Positions 18,340 to 27,029 of a stretch of DNA of 64,000 nucleotides are shown here, piece after piece. The DNA comes from Chryseobacterium capnotolerans (GTDB taxonomy: Bacteria > Bacteroidota > Bacteroidia > Flavobacteriales > Weeksellaceae): assembly GCF_021278965.1 (NCBI RefSeq), contig NZ_CP065589.1, forward strand, positions 3,849,001-3,913,000, read 5' to 3'. The notes beneath the pieces are model-generated. The model did no database searches. It saw nothing but the letters and a program-made list of their open reading frames with translations, and was not told the origin of the DNA. The position numbers were made by a program, and so were the translations under genes. Every line of letters begins with the position of its first letter. Within the stretch, counting starts at the first letter, position 1.

Positions 18340-19137
18340 TTATTTTATACTTGTAATATTCCCACAAAGATTTTCAAGGTGAAAAATTTTATGGAAAGGG
18401 CTTTTCACTTCTTTTAAATGGTCTTTATCCTGGATAAATGTATACCTTGATGCAATAGAATTCATATCAGAAACAATAACCAGCCAGCATTCATCCACTG
18501 AAGTATCGTAATAAGGAAACTTTTCATTCTTTTTTTCAATAAGATCAAGAATTTTTTCGGAGCATAGCTCATCAAAAAGATTCATACTATATTCATGCGT
18601 AATAAAAACATTTCTTCGATGGAAAGATTTTCTTACACTTTTCACACACCCTACTCCTTTATTTTTTTTTATGCTTTTGTAGATATTAATGATATTTTCC
18701 TCCTGCTCTTCCAGATTATCAAACTTTATATTGGGGTGAAATTCTAAAAAATAAACACCATGATACTTCGTAGTGTCTTCCTGTTCTAATATTATTTCTG
18801 CCTGGCGGAACATTTTATTCAAAGTACTTTCTACCTTTTTCATTTCCAGATGATTGATGACTTCGGTCAATTCTATTCCGATTTTTTTGTCGTTCAGTTT
18901 TGCGATAAAGTCTGGGCTTTCGCAGGTAAAGTTTTCAAATTTTACATCGGGAAAATGGTGCATAAAAGAGTTGAGTAGAAGAATCTCTGACTTTTTCCGG
19001 TATTTTTCACGGTCATGAAGCGGAGATTCATCTATGGTACGGTGATACTTTTCTATAGGCTTTTTTTTCAAATGCCTGTTAAGGTAATATAAACTCAGAT
19101 TCTTGATCAGATCTTCATCAGAAAATGTCTTTTTCAT
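18340..19137 (-). CDS. Unknown protein with a possible PD-(D/E)xK nuclease-like core
   Basis: 265 residues, very Lys/Glu-rich, with no signal peptide or membrane helix. In the first half, ESPDFIAKLNDKKIGIELTE fits the PD-x(n)-(D/E)xK-type pattern: a PDF, a short turn, then a beta strand ending in an acidic residue, though the last position is T rather than K. The rest (for example DECWLVIVSDMNSIASRY) is not recognised. It is monocistronic and divergent from the phosphorylase-like gene. The nuclease idea is inference only. Confidence 0.5.
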   Translation of the reverse strand: MKKTFSDEDLIKNLSLYYLNRHLKKKPIEKYHRTIDESPLHDREKYRKKSEILLLNSFMHHFPDVKFENFTCESPDFIAKLNDKKIGIELTEVINHLEMKKVESTLNKMFRQAEIILEQEDTTKYHGVYFLEFHPNIKFDNLEEQEENIINIYKSIKKNKGVGCVKSVRKSFHRRNVFITHEYSMNLFDELCSEKILDLIEKKNEKFPYYDTSVDECWLVIVSDMNSIASRYTFIQDKDHLKEVKSPFHKIFHLENLCGNITSIK

Positions 19138-19339
19138 GTGTGATTTTTTTATTTAATTAAACACATGCAGCCATTGGCTTTCATCATTAAAAGTTTTTGA
19201 TAATCAAAAATTTACACTCTTAAAGATAAGTAAAAAAACTATTCAATGCTTAGTTTTAAAATTAATTTATCCATTAATTAATATAAAGTTTATTTTCATT
19301 ATTAATACCTTTGCCTTCTTAAACACAAACCAGCATTCT

Positions 19340-21007
19340 ATGGATTTTAGGAATTTTAAAATACCCTACAGCATCAATCCCCAATATTCAAAAAAGACCG
19401 CCTATTTCTCAATGGAATTTGCCCTTGAGCAGGTATTGAAAATATATTCCGGAGGACTTGGTTTTTTAGCCGGTTCTCATATGAGAAGTGCTTATAACCT
19501 TAAGCAGGATCTTATTGGAATTGGAATTCTTTGGAAATTCGGATATTATGACCAAGCGAGAAATCACGATCAGACTCTTCAGCCTGTATGGACAAGAAAA
19601 ATGTACAGCTTTCTTGAAGATACGGGAATAAAGTTTCAAATTGAGATTCACAGTGCCCCTGTTTGGGTAAAAGTATGGTATCTCGATCCTGAAATTTTCA
19701 ATACAGCACCTATGTTTTTTCTTTCTACGGATGTTCCTGAAAACGATCATGTTTCAAAAACAATCTGTCATAAGCTTTATGATGCTAATGAATCTACTAA
19801 ACTAGCGCAATATATCTTACTCGGAAAAGGAGGTGCCAAATTGCTTGATGAAATGAACACTGAAAGAGATGTTTATCATTTAAATGAAGCTCACGGCCTT
19901 CCTGCAGCATTTTATCTGTTAAGAAAATACAATGGAGATCTGAATAAGGTTAAAGAAAAACTGGTTTTCACTACACATACTCCTGAAGAAGCAGGAAATG
20001 AAAAGCATAGTTTCAGATTGTGCTATGATATGACGTATTTTTCCGGTTATAGCATGGAAGAAGTAAAAGCAATTGAAGGAACTGATGATGACCGCTTCAA
20101 TCATTCTCTTTGTGCTTTGAAAATGGCAAGAATAGCTAATGGAGTTTCTCAGCTTCATGGGGTGGTTTCCCGTACCATGTGGAATAAATATCCCGGAATC
20201 TGTGAAATTACTTCCATTACTAATGCACAGGAATTCAAATATTGGGCAGACAAACCGCTTTACAATGCAAAAGATGAAAACGATGATACCGTTTTCGATT
20301 ACCGTAAAAAACATTTAAAGAAAAAATTATTCAGCATTGTGGCTGATCAAACCGGAAACCTATTCAACCCTAATGTTTTCACTATCGTATGGGCCAGAAG
20401 ATTTGCAGGCTACAAACGTGCAGAGCTGCTTTTACATGATAAAGACAGATTCTACAAACTTTTGAATAATCCGAAATATCCGGTACAAATCATCTGGGCT
20501 GGAAAACCTTATCCTATGGATTATTCAGCAATATCTACCTTCAATACTTTGGTGGAAGAAAGTAAGAATCACAAAAATATGGCTGTCCTTACCGGATATG
20601 AACTTTCTTTAAGCAAATCATTGAAGCAGGGTTCTGATCTTTGGTTAAATAATCCAAGAGTTCCAAGAGAAGCATCCGGAACTTCAGGAATGACAGCAGC
20701 AATGAACGGATCTGTCAACTTATCCACAGATGATGGCTGGATTCCTGAATTTGCCAAACATGGAGAAAACTCTTTCGTAGTTCCTAAAGCAGATTACATG
20801 AATATGAGCATCTATGAGCAGGATAATTATGATTTAAATACATTATATGAGATCCTTGAAAACGAAATTCTTCCTATGTATTATGATCATCCGGATCAAT
20901 GGAGAAAAATCCAGCACAATGCTATGAACGATGTAAAAGATCAGTTCAATAGTGATAGAATGGCTGATGAATATTATAGAGTATTGTATAATCAAAAAAA
21001 TAATTAA
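19340..21007 (+). CDS. Alpha-glucan phosphorylase-family protein lacking the PLP lysine
   Basis: 555 residues. The family (GT35) is clear from TAYFSMEFALE, IYSGGLGFLAGSH, VYHLNEAHGLPAAFYLL, VFTTHTPEEAGNEKH, FTIVWARRFAGYKRAEL and REASGTSGM. At the cofactor site other phosphorylases read GTSGMKAAxNG with the PLP lysine; here it is GTSGMTAAMNG, with ACA for Thr452. Without a Schiff-base lysine, ordinary phosphorolysis is unlikely. The N-terminal DUF3417 domain of Thermus-type enzymes is missing. A TACCTTTG stretch (19306-19313) may be a -7 promoter box. It is monocistronic with a strong terminator. Confidence 0.85.
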   Translation: MDFRNFKIPYSINPQYSKKTAYFSMEFALEQVLKIYSGGLGFLAGSHMRSAYNLKQDLIGIGILWKFGYYDQARNHDQTLQPVWTRKMYSFLEDTGIKFQIEIHSAPVWVKVWYLDPEIFNTAPMFFLSTDVPENDHVSKTICHKLYDANESTKLAQYILLGKGGAKLLDEMNTERDVYHLNEAHGLPAAFYLLRKYNGDLNKVKEKLVFTTHTPEEAGNEKHSFRLCYDMTYFSGYSMEEVKAIEGTDDDRFNHSLCALKMARIANGVSQLHGVVSRTMWNKYPGICEITSITNAQEFKYWADKPLYNAKDENDDTVFDYRKKHLKKKLFSIVADQTGNLFNPNVFTIVWARRFAGYKRAELLLHDKDRFYKLLNNPKYPVQIIWAGKPYPMDYSAISTFNTLVEESKNHKNMAVLTGYELSLSKSLKQGSDLWLNNPRVPREASGTSGMTAAMNGSVNLSTDDGWIPEFAKHGENSFVVPKADYMNMSIYEQDNYDLNTLYEILENEILPMYYDHPDQWRKIQHNAMNDVKDQFNSDRMADEYYRVLYNQKNN

Positions 21008-21030
21008 TTATTTTACTCTACCATCAAAAA

Positions 21031-21058
21031 ATGCCCGGAAAATTTCCGGGCATTTTGT
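21031..21058 (+). terminator. Strong terminator between converging genes
   Basis: ATGCCCGGAAA / TTTCCGGGCAT forms an 11-bp stem with a very short loop, followed by TTTTGT. It lies between the phosphorylase-like gene and the minus-strand DUF6496 gene and could serve both. Confidence 0.85.
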
Positions 21059-21065
21059 ATAAAGA

Positions 21066-21254
21066 TTATTTACTTTTCTTTTTGGATGGCACTTTAAGTC
21101 CTTTTTCTCTCGCTTCAGAAATACCAATGGCTACCGCTTGTTTTCTGCTTGTCACTTTTTCCCCGGAAGAAGATTTCAGTTTTCCTTCCTTGAATTCGTG
21201 CATTACTTTTCCTACTTTGTCCTGAGCTTTATCTGAATATTTGGTCTTGCTCAT
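21066..21254 (-). CDS. DUF6496 small basic protein
   Basis: 62 residues, very rich in Lys and Ser. It contains VGKVMHEFKEGKLKSS, RKQAVAIGISEARE and a lysine-rich end PSKKKSK, typical of DUF6496, a small family related to plasmid- and stress-associated basic proteins. It may bind nucleic acid, but this is inference from charge. It starts 11 bp downstream of the 157-residue unknown gene, so the two are probably one transcript. Confidence 0.8.
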   Translation of the reverse strand: MSKTKYSDKAQDKVGKVMHEFKEGKLKSSSGEKVTSRKQAVAIGISEAREKGLKVPSKKKSK

Positions 21255-21265
21255 GATAATTTTTT

Positions 21266-21739
21266 TTAAGATTTTGGCAGGGATACCCCTAGTTCATAAA
21301 CTCTGGCATGTTTCAAATACTTTGAGCGTTCTCTTGATGTTACCGACTGAAACTGATCATTTTTGATCACAATAATTGGGTCTTCTATATTTTCAATTTC
21401 AAAATTAGCAAAGTACCTTTCATCCGGACTTGTTTTATCATTTCTCGCCTTAATTTTCTGTAGCTCTTCCGCATATTTTCTAAATCCGGGATCAGATGAA
21501 TGGATAAATTTATACTCATCGCCTGCATACACATAGTAATGAAGTTTTTTCTCTATCAAACCGGCTTCATCTGTAATTTCGGGATTATCATTTCCATCTT
21601 TAAACCCTACTTCTACTAACATTCCTCCTTTCTTATCAGCACATTCCTGCGCATCATTAAAACTAGAAAAACCTGTATAAACAATTCGGTCGTTTAATAC
21701 ATAACGGTTCAGTTTCTGGTTGTATGCATTCGTTTCCAT
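21266..21739 (-). CDS. Unknown 157-residue protein
   Basis: A soluble, charged protein with no signal peptide or membrane helix. Visible landmarks are VYTGFSSFNDAQECADKKGG near residue 20, a YYVYAGDEYKFIHSSDPGF block near residue 68 and a DPIIVIKNDQFQSVTSRERS block. No family is recognised. It is followed at 11 bp by the DUF6496 gene. Codon use looks like that of its neighbours. Confidence 0.7.
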   Translation of the reverse strand: METNAYNQKLNRYVLNDRIVYTGFSSFNDAQECADKKGGMLVEVGFKDGNDNPEITDEAGLIEKKLHYYVYAGDEYKFIHSSDPGFRKYAEELQKIKARNDKTSPDERYFANFEIENIEDPIIVIKNDQFQSVTSRERSKYLKHARVYELGVSLPKS

Positions 21740-21865
21740 AATTATTCTTTTTGATTGATTGGTAATTATATATATTCAATTTTTTTGCCAAATTGTCTTT
21801 TTTTAAAAATTTCACCATCCGATAATTTTTTCAATTACCTTAAGTTTACAATCAAAGTATTAACC

Positions 21866-21934
21866 ATGAAAAATTTAAAGAAGGTTTCTAGACAACAATT
21901 AAAAGAAGTAGAAAGAAGTGTTTTACCCGAATGA
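21866..21934 (+). pseudogene. Short bacteriocin-like leader peptide, apparently decayed
   Basis: ATG at 21866 opens a 22-codon frame, MKNLKKVSRQQLKEVERSVL plus PE, ending at TGA. The start strongly resembles the leader MKNLKKLSR(x)xLK(x)(I/V)xGG of small Chryseobacterium-type bacteriocin-like peptides, but the double glycine is missing. After the TGA the same frame stays open for about 48 codons (QDAWTVLPVN...), as if a sense codon had become TGA. The region to 22090 may be a gene remnant. Too short for certainty. Confidence 0.4.
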
Positions 21935-22176
21935 CAAGATGCATGGACAGTTCTACCAGTAAACTCAGAATTTGTTGGATTGGAGGATTTTAAGAATCGT
22001 CGTGTAGTTCTCCGTATCCTTTTATGCTCCGGCAGTATATTACCCGCCAGACAATGGAGATTCCGGGACAGTTCATGTAGCTAATTAGTATAAAAAATCA
22101 GGACGTAGATCCCTATTATTGTTTTATATGGTTATGTAACCAAGATTCATTAAATTTGGAAGCATTAAAATTAGAA

Positions 22177-24306
22177 ATGAAAAAACTACTCTTAACTTTG
22201 ACTATAGCTGCTGCATTTCACAATGTGTCAGCACAGGAAATCACTTTAGATAAAATATATTCAGGATACTACCGAGGAAAAGGCATTGCCGGAATTACTT
22301 CCATGAAAAACGGAGAAAACTATCTTGTTATTGAGCCTTCAGGAATTGCAAAATATTCTTATAAAACTTCTCAAAAAGAAGGAAATATTGTGGATGGAAG
22401 CTTTGAAAGCTATATATTTTCTGACGATGAGTCAAAGATTCTTTTACAGAATGGAAGCCAGCCTATTTACAGACATTCTTTTCTTGGAAAATTTGATGTA
22501 AAAGATTTAAAATCAGGGAAAGTTACCCGTTTAAACGAAGGAAAGCCTGTACAGGAGCCCAGGTTTTCACCTGATGCCACAAAAGTAGCTTTCATTGTTG
22601 ATAACAACTTATTCTATCAGGATTTAACTTCCGGAAAAATCACTCAGATGACTGCAGATGGCAAGAAAAATGCAATTCTTAATGGTTTGGCAGACTGGGT
22701 CTATGAAGAAGAATTTGGCCATGCGAGACAATATGAGTGGACAAAAAACTCTGATGCTATTGTATTTGTAAAATCTGACGAGAGCCAGGTTCCGGAAATT
22801 TATATTCCGATCTATGGAAAAAACCTTTATCCTGCAGAAATGCGTTATAAATATCCTAAGGCAGGAGAAAAAAATTCGGTAGTTTCTGCACAGTTATATC
22901 GCCTTGATACAGGGAAAATATTACCATTGAATTTAGGATCCTTCAAAAATTATTATATCCAGAATGTTTTCCAGACTGCAAAAGCGGATGAAATGATTCT
23001 GATTACTTCGGAAAGAATTCAAAATGCTTCTGATGTTTTAAAAGTAAATACCAAAACAGGAGCAGTACAGAAATTATTCACGGAAACTGATGATAAATGG
23101 ATTGAAACAGACAGTCCAACCATTGAATTTCTTGATGATGATTCTTTCCTTTGGGCTTCGGAAAGAGATGGAAACCGTCATTTATACTGGTATGACAAAG
23201 ATGGGAAGCTTAAAAAACAGGTTACCAAAGGTAATTGGGAGGTAACAGATTATTATGGCTTCAACCCGAAATCTAAAGAAATCTATATTCAGACTACAGA
23301 AAAAGGAAGTATCAATAAGGTTGTTTCTAAAGTTAGTATTGAAAACGGAAAGTCACAACTGATCTCTAATGCAGAAGGAAATAACGCTGCAAATTTCAGC
23401 AAAAACTATAATTATTTCATTGAAACTTCTTCTACTGCTGCAAAACCCCATACTTATGTTTTAAAAGACGGAAACGGTAAAGCAGTGAAGGAACTTCAGA
23501 ACAATAACGATCAGCTTCAGAAATTAAAAGCAGATAATTTTGTTGAAAAAGAATTCATCACTATTCCTAACGCCGTAGGTGATCAGATGAATGCCTGGGT
23601 TATGAAACCTAAAAATTTCGATCCTAATAAAAAGTATCCGTTGTTTATGTTTCAATATTCAGGTCCTGGATCACAACAGGTTGCCAACTCTTGGGACAAT
23701 GGAAATACCATGTGGTTCAATCACCTTGTACAAAAAGGATATATCGTTGCTTGTGTAGATGGACGTGGAACGGGGTACAAAGGAGCAAAATACAAGAAAG
23801 TGACCTATATGAACCTTGGAAAATATGAGATCGAAGACCAAATTACAGCAGCAAAGTGGTTCGGGAACCAATCTTATATTGACAAGAGCAGAATCGGAAT
23901 GTTTGGATGGAGCTTTGGTGGATATATGACCAGCTTAGCGATGACAAAAGGAGCCGATGTCTTTAAAATGGGTATTGCAGTAGCACCAGTAACCAACTGG
24001 AGATATTATGACTCTGTATACACGGAAAGATTTATGAGAACACCTCAGGAAAACCCTGATGGATATGACAAAAATTCTCCTACTGAATACGCTAATCTAT
24101 TGAAGGGAAAATTCCTTTTAATCCATGGAACGGCGGATGATAATGTACATTTCCAAAACTCTATGGAGTTATCAGAAGCCTTGATTCAAAATAAAAAACA
24201 ATTTGATTTTATGGCATATCCGGATAAAAACCACGGAATTTATGGTGGCCAGACAAGACCGCAGCTGTATCAGAAAATGACAGATTTCATCCTGAATAAT
24301 TTATAG
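22177..24306 (+). CDS. S9 family peptidase, DPP-IV-like (prolyl dipeptidase)
   Basis: 709 residues from the ATG at 22177; an upstream TTG at 22156 would spoil the signal peptide (MKKLLLTLTIAAAFHNVSAQ). The N-terminal beta-propeller includes the double-glutamate motif DWVYEEEF, which holds the substrate N-terminus in DPP-IV. The C-terminal alpha/beta hydrolase carries GWSFGGY (Ser nucleophile), TADDNVHF (Asp) and DKNHGI (His). It probably removes Xaa-Pro dipeptides in the periplasm or at the surface. It starts a run that leads to three POT dipeptide transporters, which suggests peptide use. Confidence 0.93.
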   Translation: MKKLLLTLTIAAAFHNVSAQEITLDKIYSGYYRGKGIAGITSMKNGENYLVIEPSGIAKYSYKTSQKEGNIVDGSFESYIFSDDESKILLQNGSQPIYRHSFLGKFDVKDLKSGKVTRLNEGKPVQEPRFSPDATKVAFIVDNNLFYQDLTSGKITQMTADGKKNAILNGLADWVYEEEFGHARQYEWTKNSDAIVFVKSDESQVPEIYIPIYGKNLYPAEMRYKYPKAGEKNSVVSAQLYRLDTGKILPLNLGSFKNYYIQNVFQTAKADEMILITSERIQNASDVLKVNTKTGAVQKLFTETDDKWIETDSPTIEFLDDDSFLWASERDGNRHLYWYDKDGKLKKQVTKGNWEVTDYYGFNPKSKEIYIQTTEKGSINKVVSKVSIENGKSQLISNAEGNNAANFSKNYNYFIETSSTAAKPHTYVLKDGNGKAVKELQNNNDQLQKLKADNFVEKEFITIPNAVGDQMNAWVMKPKNFDPNKKYPLFMFQYSGPGSQQVANSWDNGNTMWFNHLVQKGYIVACVDGRGTGYKGAKYKKVTYMNLGKYEIEDQITAAKWFGNQSYIDKSRIGMFGWSFGGYMTSLAMTKGADVFKMGIAVAPVTNWRYYDSVYTERFMRTPQENPDGYDKNSPTEYANLLKGKFLLIHGTADDNVHFQNSMELSEALIQNKKQFDFMAYPDKNHGIYGGQTRPQLYQKMTDFILNNL

Positions 24307-24315
24307 AAAACAGTA

Positions 24316-25113
24316 ATGAAGTCTGCTCTTCACTTATTATTTTTATTATGCTGGTCTGTGTTCTTTTCACAGCAAGCAATTACTAATGAGGGTAAAGAAG
24401 TTATGCTTCTTGAAGATAAAACATGGAAATCCAGTAGAGGCGACCTTGGAAACTTTTCCACTATGGAAGCCTTTACAGCGGGTGATCAGAAAGTGATTAT
24501 TTTCTCAGACAACACATGGAAGTTCATGAACAAAGCAACGGAAAGCCTGTATGAAAACACTGTAATCAACAGTACAGCCTACACAAATCCGAAAACTGCT
24601 TCATCATTGGCTCAAAGCAAAAGAGCAAATGCCGGATTTTATTATGATCCTAAAAAATGGACTGTCCTTCAAGAGCAGCATGAATACTCCCGTGGAGAAT
24701 TTGAACTTCAGGGAGTATTGAATAAAGATATGTTTGCCAGTTTTGGAAGTTTTCCTTTAGAAAATAATACCACATTAAAAAATGTGAAGGATATTGTTCT
24801 TACAAGTTTTTTAATGAATCCCAGTCACTATAAAATCAAAAGAACAGAATTCAGGACTGTAAACGGAACTGAAATGTTTTATATAAAATATCATGACATT
24901 GATCTGGATTATGACATCATACATTATTATGTGATTACCGGTGATAAAGCATGTGCACAAATAAGTGCCGGCTCTCCGGAAAAACAGTTTACATCTAGTG
25001 AAAAGGATCTGCAGGATTTTCTCAATGGTCTGATAAAAGTGAAAACGGAGAAATATGTTGAACAGGTTAATACCCAAGCTCCCGTTCCATCACCACCCAG
25101 AAAGCAAAACTAA
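24316..25113 (+). CDS. Unknown secreted protein, cotranscribed with the DPP-IV gene
   Basis: 265 residues. An N-terminal signal peptide (MKSALHLLFLLCWSVFFSQQ) is followed by two similar short blocks, EVMLLEDKTWKSSRG and KVIIFSDNTWKFMN, that look like a duplicated SH3-like strand pair. The C-terminal half is a mixed alpha/beta domain (FYIKYHDIDLDYDIIHYYV), and the tail is proline-rich (APVPSPPRKQ). It starts 9 bp after the peptidase stop and is closed by a terminator. No function recognised. Confidence 0.75.
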   Translation: MKSALHLLFLLCWSVFFSQQAITNEGKEVMLLEDKTWKSSRGDLGNFSTMEAFTAGDQKVIIFSDNTWKFMNKATESLYENTVINSTAYTNPKTASSLAQSKRANAGFYYDPKKWTVLQEQHEYSRGEFELQGVLNKDMFASFGSFPLENNTTLKNVKDIVLTSFLMNPSHYKIKRTEFRTVNGTEMFYIKYHDIDLDYDIIHYYVITGDKACAQISAGSPEKQFTSSEKDLQDFLNGLIKVKTEKYVEQVNTQAPVPSPPRKQN

Positions 25114-25119
25114 AAATAG

Positions 25120-25150
25120 ATCCCTTTCAAAATTTTTGAAAGGGATTTTT
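25120..25150 (+). terminator. Terminator of the peptidase operon
   Basis: ATCCCTTTCAAAA / TTTTGAAAGGGAT stem (13 bp, very short loop), followed by TTTTTAT, 6 bp after the stop. Confidence 0.85.
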
Positions 25151-25241
25151 ATATTTATTTCATTAATCATTTAGGGGTATATTATTTATTTTATCAATTG
25201 GAATTAAAAACTTATTTTTGGGGCAATTGAAATTTGAATAT

Positions 25242-26896
25242 ATGAAGACAAAACATCCTAAAGGGCTGCCCTATCTTTTCTTTACAGAAATGTGGGAGCG
25301 TTTCGGGTACTACCTGATTCTTGGAATCTTTGTTCTGTACGTCATTGAACCTGCTGGTATGAAAGGAGGTCTGGGACTACCTGACAAAACTGCTGATGAC
25401 ATTTTCGGAACCTATATCGCATTAACTTACCTTACTCCTTTCATTGGTGGTTTCTTAGCTGATAGAGTGTTAGGATATATCAAATCTATTTATCTTGGAG
25501 GTATTCTGATGGCCGCAGGATATATTGGGATGGGTGTTTTCAAGGATTTACCTTTATTTTATGCTTCTCTGGCATTAATTATTATCGGAAATGGTTTCTT
25601 TAAACCTACTATCTCTACTCTTTTAGGAAATCTTTATTCCGAAGAACCTTATAAAGCGAACAAGGATTCCGGATACAATATTTTCTACATGGGAATCAAT
25701 ATCGGGGCATTTATCTGTAACATTATTGCGGCATTTATGCGAAACAAATTCGGTTGGGGTGAAGCCTTCATCACTGCCGGAGTTGGGATGTTGATTGGTA
25801 TGGTTATTTTTACCATCGGAAGAAAACATTACATCCATGCTGCTCAAATGAAGCCTGTACAGGAAGGTGATACAAAACTTTCTGAGATCATGCTTAAAGT
25901 ATTTGTTCCTGCTATTGCTGCCGGAGCTATCGGATGGTTTATTCCTAATAATATCTTTGGAAGTGATAGCACAGATGCCTTTATTTTTGCCTGTGTTCCT
26001 GTTATTTACTTCTATGCTTCTCTTTACTTTAAAGCTAAACCTGATGAAAAAGCATCAATCGGAGCATTACTTTCTGTATTCCTGATCAGCATGTTTTTCT
26101 GGGCCGTTTTCAAGCAGAATGGTACTGCTTTAACAAGATGGGCGAATTATTATACGGACAGAAGTGTTCCTGCCTCTCTGGAAAAACCTCTGGAAGGAAT
26201 TTATATGGTGGACGGGAAAAGTTATGAAAACAAAGAAGTTCCTGTCTATGACAACCAATTCCGTTCTCAGAAAGATGACAATGGAGATACTAAAAAGAAA
26301 TGGGGAAAGATGTTTATTTTAAAAACATTTCTCCGGAACAGCGTGCGGCTCTTGAGAAAAACCCTGAAACTAAAGTGTACTTATACAACACTGAGCTATT
26401 TCAATCCATCAATCCATTCTGGGTCATTGCCTTAACTCCGGTTGTGGTAGGATTCTGGGCTTTGTTAAGAAGAAAAGGAAAAGAGCCTTTAACACCAACC
26501 AAAATCGTTTTAGGATTGTTTATTTCAGGTCTTTCATGCCTGGTAATGGTGTTGGCAGTAATGGCTGGAGATAACGGTTCCGTAAAGGTTTCTCCTTTAT
26601 GGCTGGTAGCGAGTTATGGGGTGATTACTATTGGAGAATTATGTCTTTCACCAATGGGGCTTTCATTCGTTTCCAAGCTTTCCCCTGCAAGAATTACAGC
26701 TCTCATGATGGGAGGATTTTTCCTTGCCAACTCTGTAGGAAATAAGCTTTCAGGAATTCTGGCCAGCACATGGTACAATTATGAAAACAAGACGAATTAT
26801 TTCCTTGTAAATTTCGGTTTGTTAATATTTGCTACCCTTTTAGGCCTTTCTATGCTAAAAAGATTAAATAAAATTATGAAGGAAAAAGGGCATTAA
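25242..26896 (+). pseudogene. POT/PTR proton-coupled peptide transporter, single frameshift
   Basis: The ATG at 25242 is preferred to a TTG at 25218. Two frames (to 26435 and from 26300) join into about 552 residues. The N-half carries TEMWERFGYY, the ExxERFxYY proton-coupling motif of POT carriers; NGFFKPTISTLLG and NIFYMGINIGAF are also POT signatures. The C-half contains ALTPVVVGFWALL and GELCLSPMGLSF. The frame breaks at TGGGGAAAGAT (26302-26308), where one more G or A restores WGKDVYFK. Both halves are complete, so an indel or sequencing error is likely. First of three POT genes in the region. Confidence 0.9.
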
Positions 26897-26920
26897 TCCT
26901 TGATCTTATAAAGAATAGCA

Positions 26921-26949
26921 AGCTGCGGACTGAGTCCGCAGCTTTTTTA
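26921..26949 (+). terminator. Terminator of the first POT gene
   Basis: AGCTGCGGAC / GTCCGCAGCT is a perfect 10-bp stem with a 3-nt loop, followed by six T. Confidence 0.9.
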
Positions 26950-26970
26950 TTTAAAAATAAAATTAAAACC

Positions 26971-27000
26971 TTGCCAAAAACCCAAAATAAACTATATTTG
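26971..27000 (+). promoter_or_regulatory. Bacteroidota-type promoter for the second POT gene
   Basis: TTG at 26971-26973, then exactly 19 bases, then TATATTTG at 26993-27000, matches the -33 (TTTG) and -7 (TAnnTTTG) pattern of the primary sigma factor in this phylum. It lies 29 bp before the start codon at 27030. The -33 box lacks its first T. Confidence 0.65.
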
Positions 27001-27029
27001 TCAGTCTTAACAAAAATTAACAATAGAAA

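Noticed and set aside
22156..22176. TTG start for the DPP-IV gene
   Set aside because: The ATG at 22177 directly starts the signal peptide; the extension would place charged residues before it.
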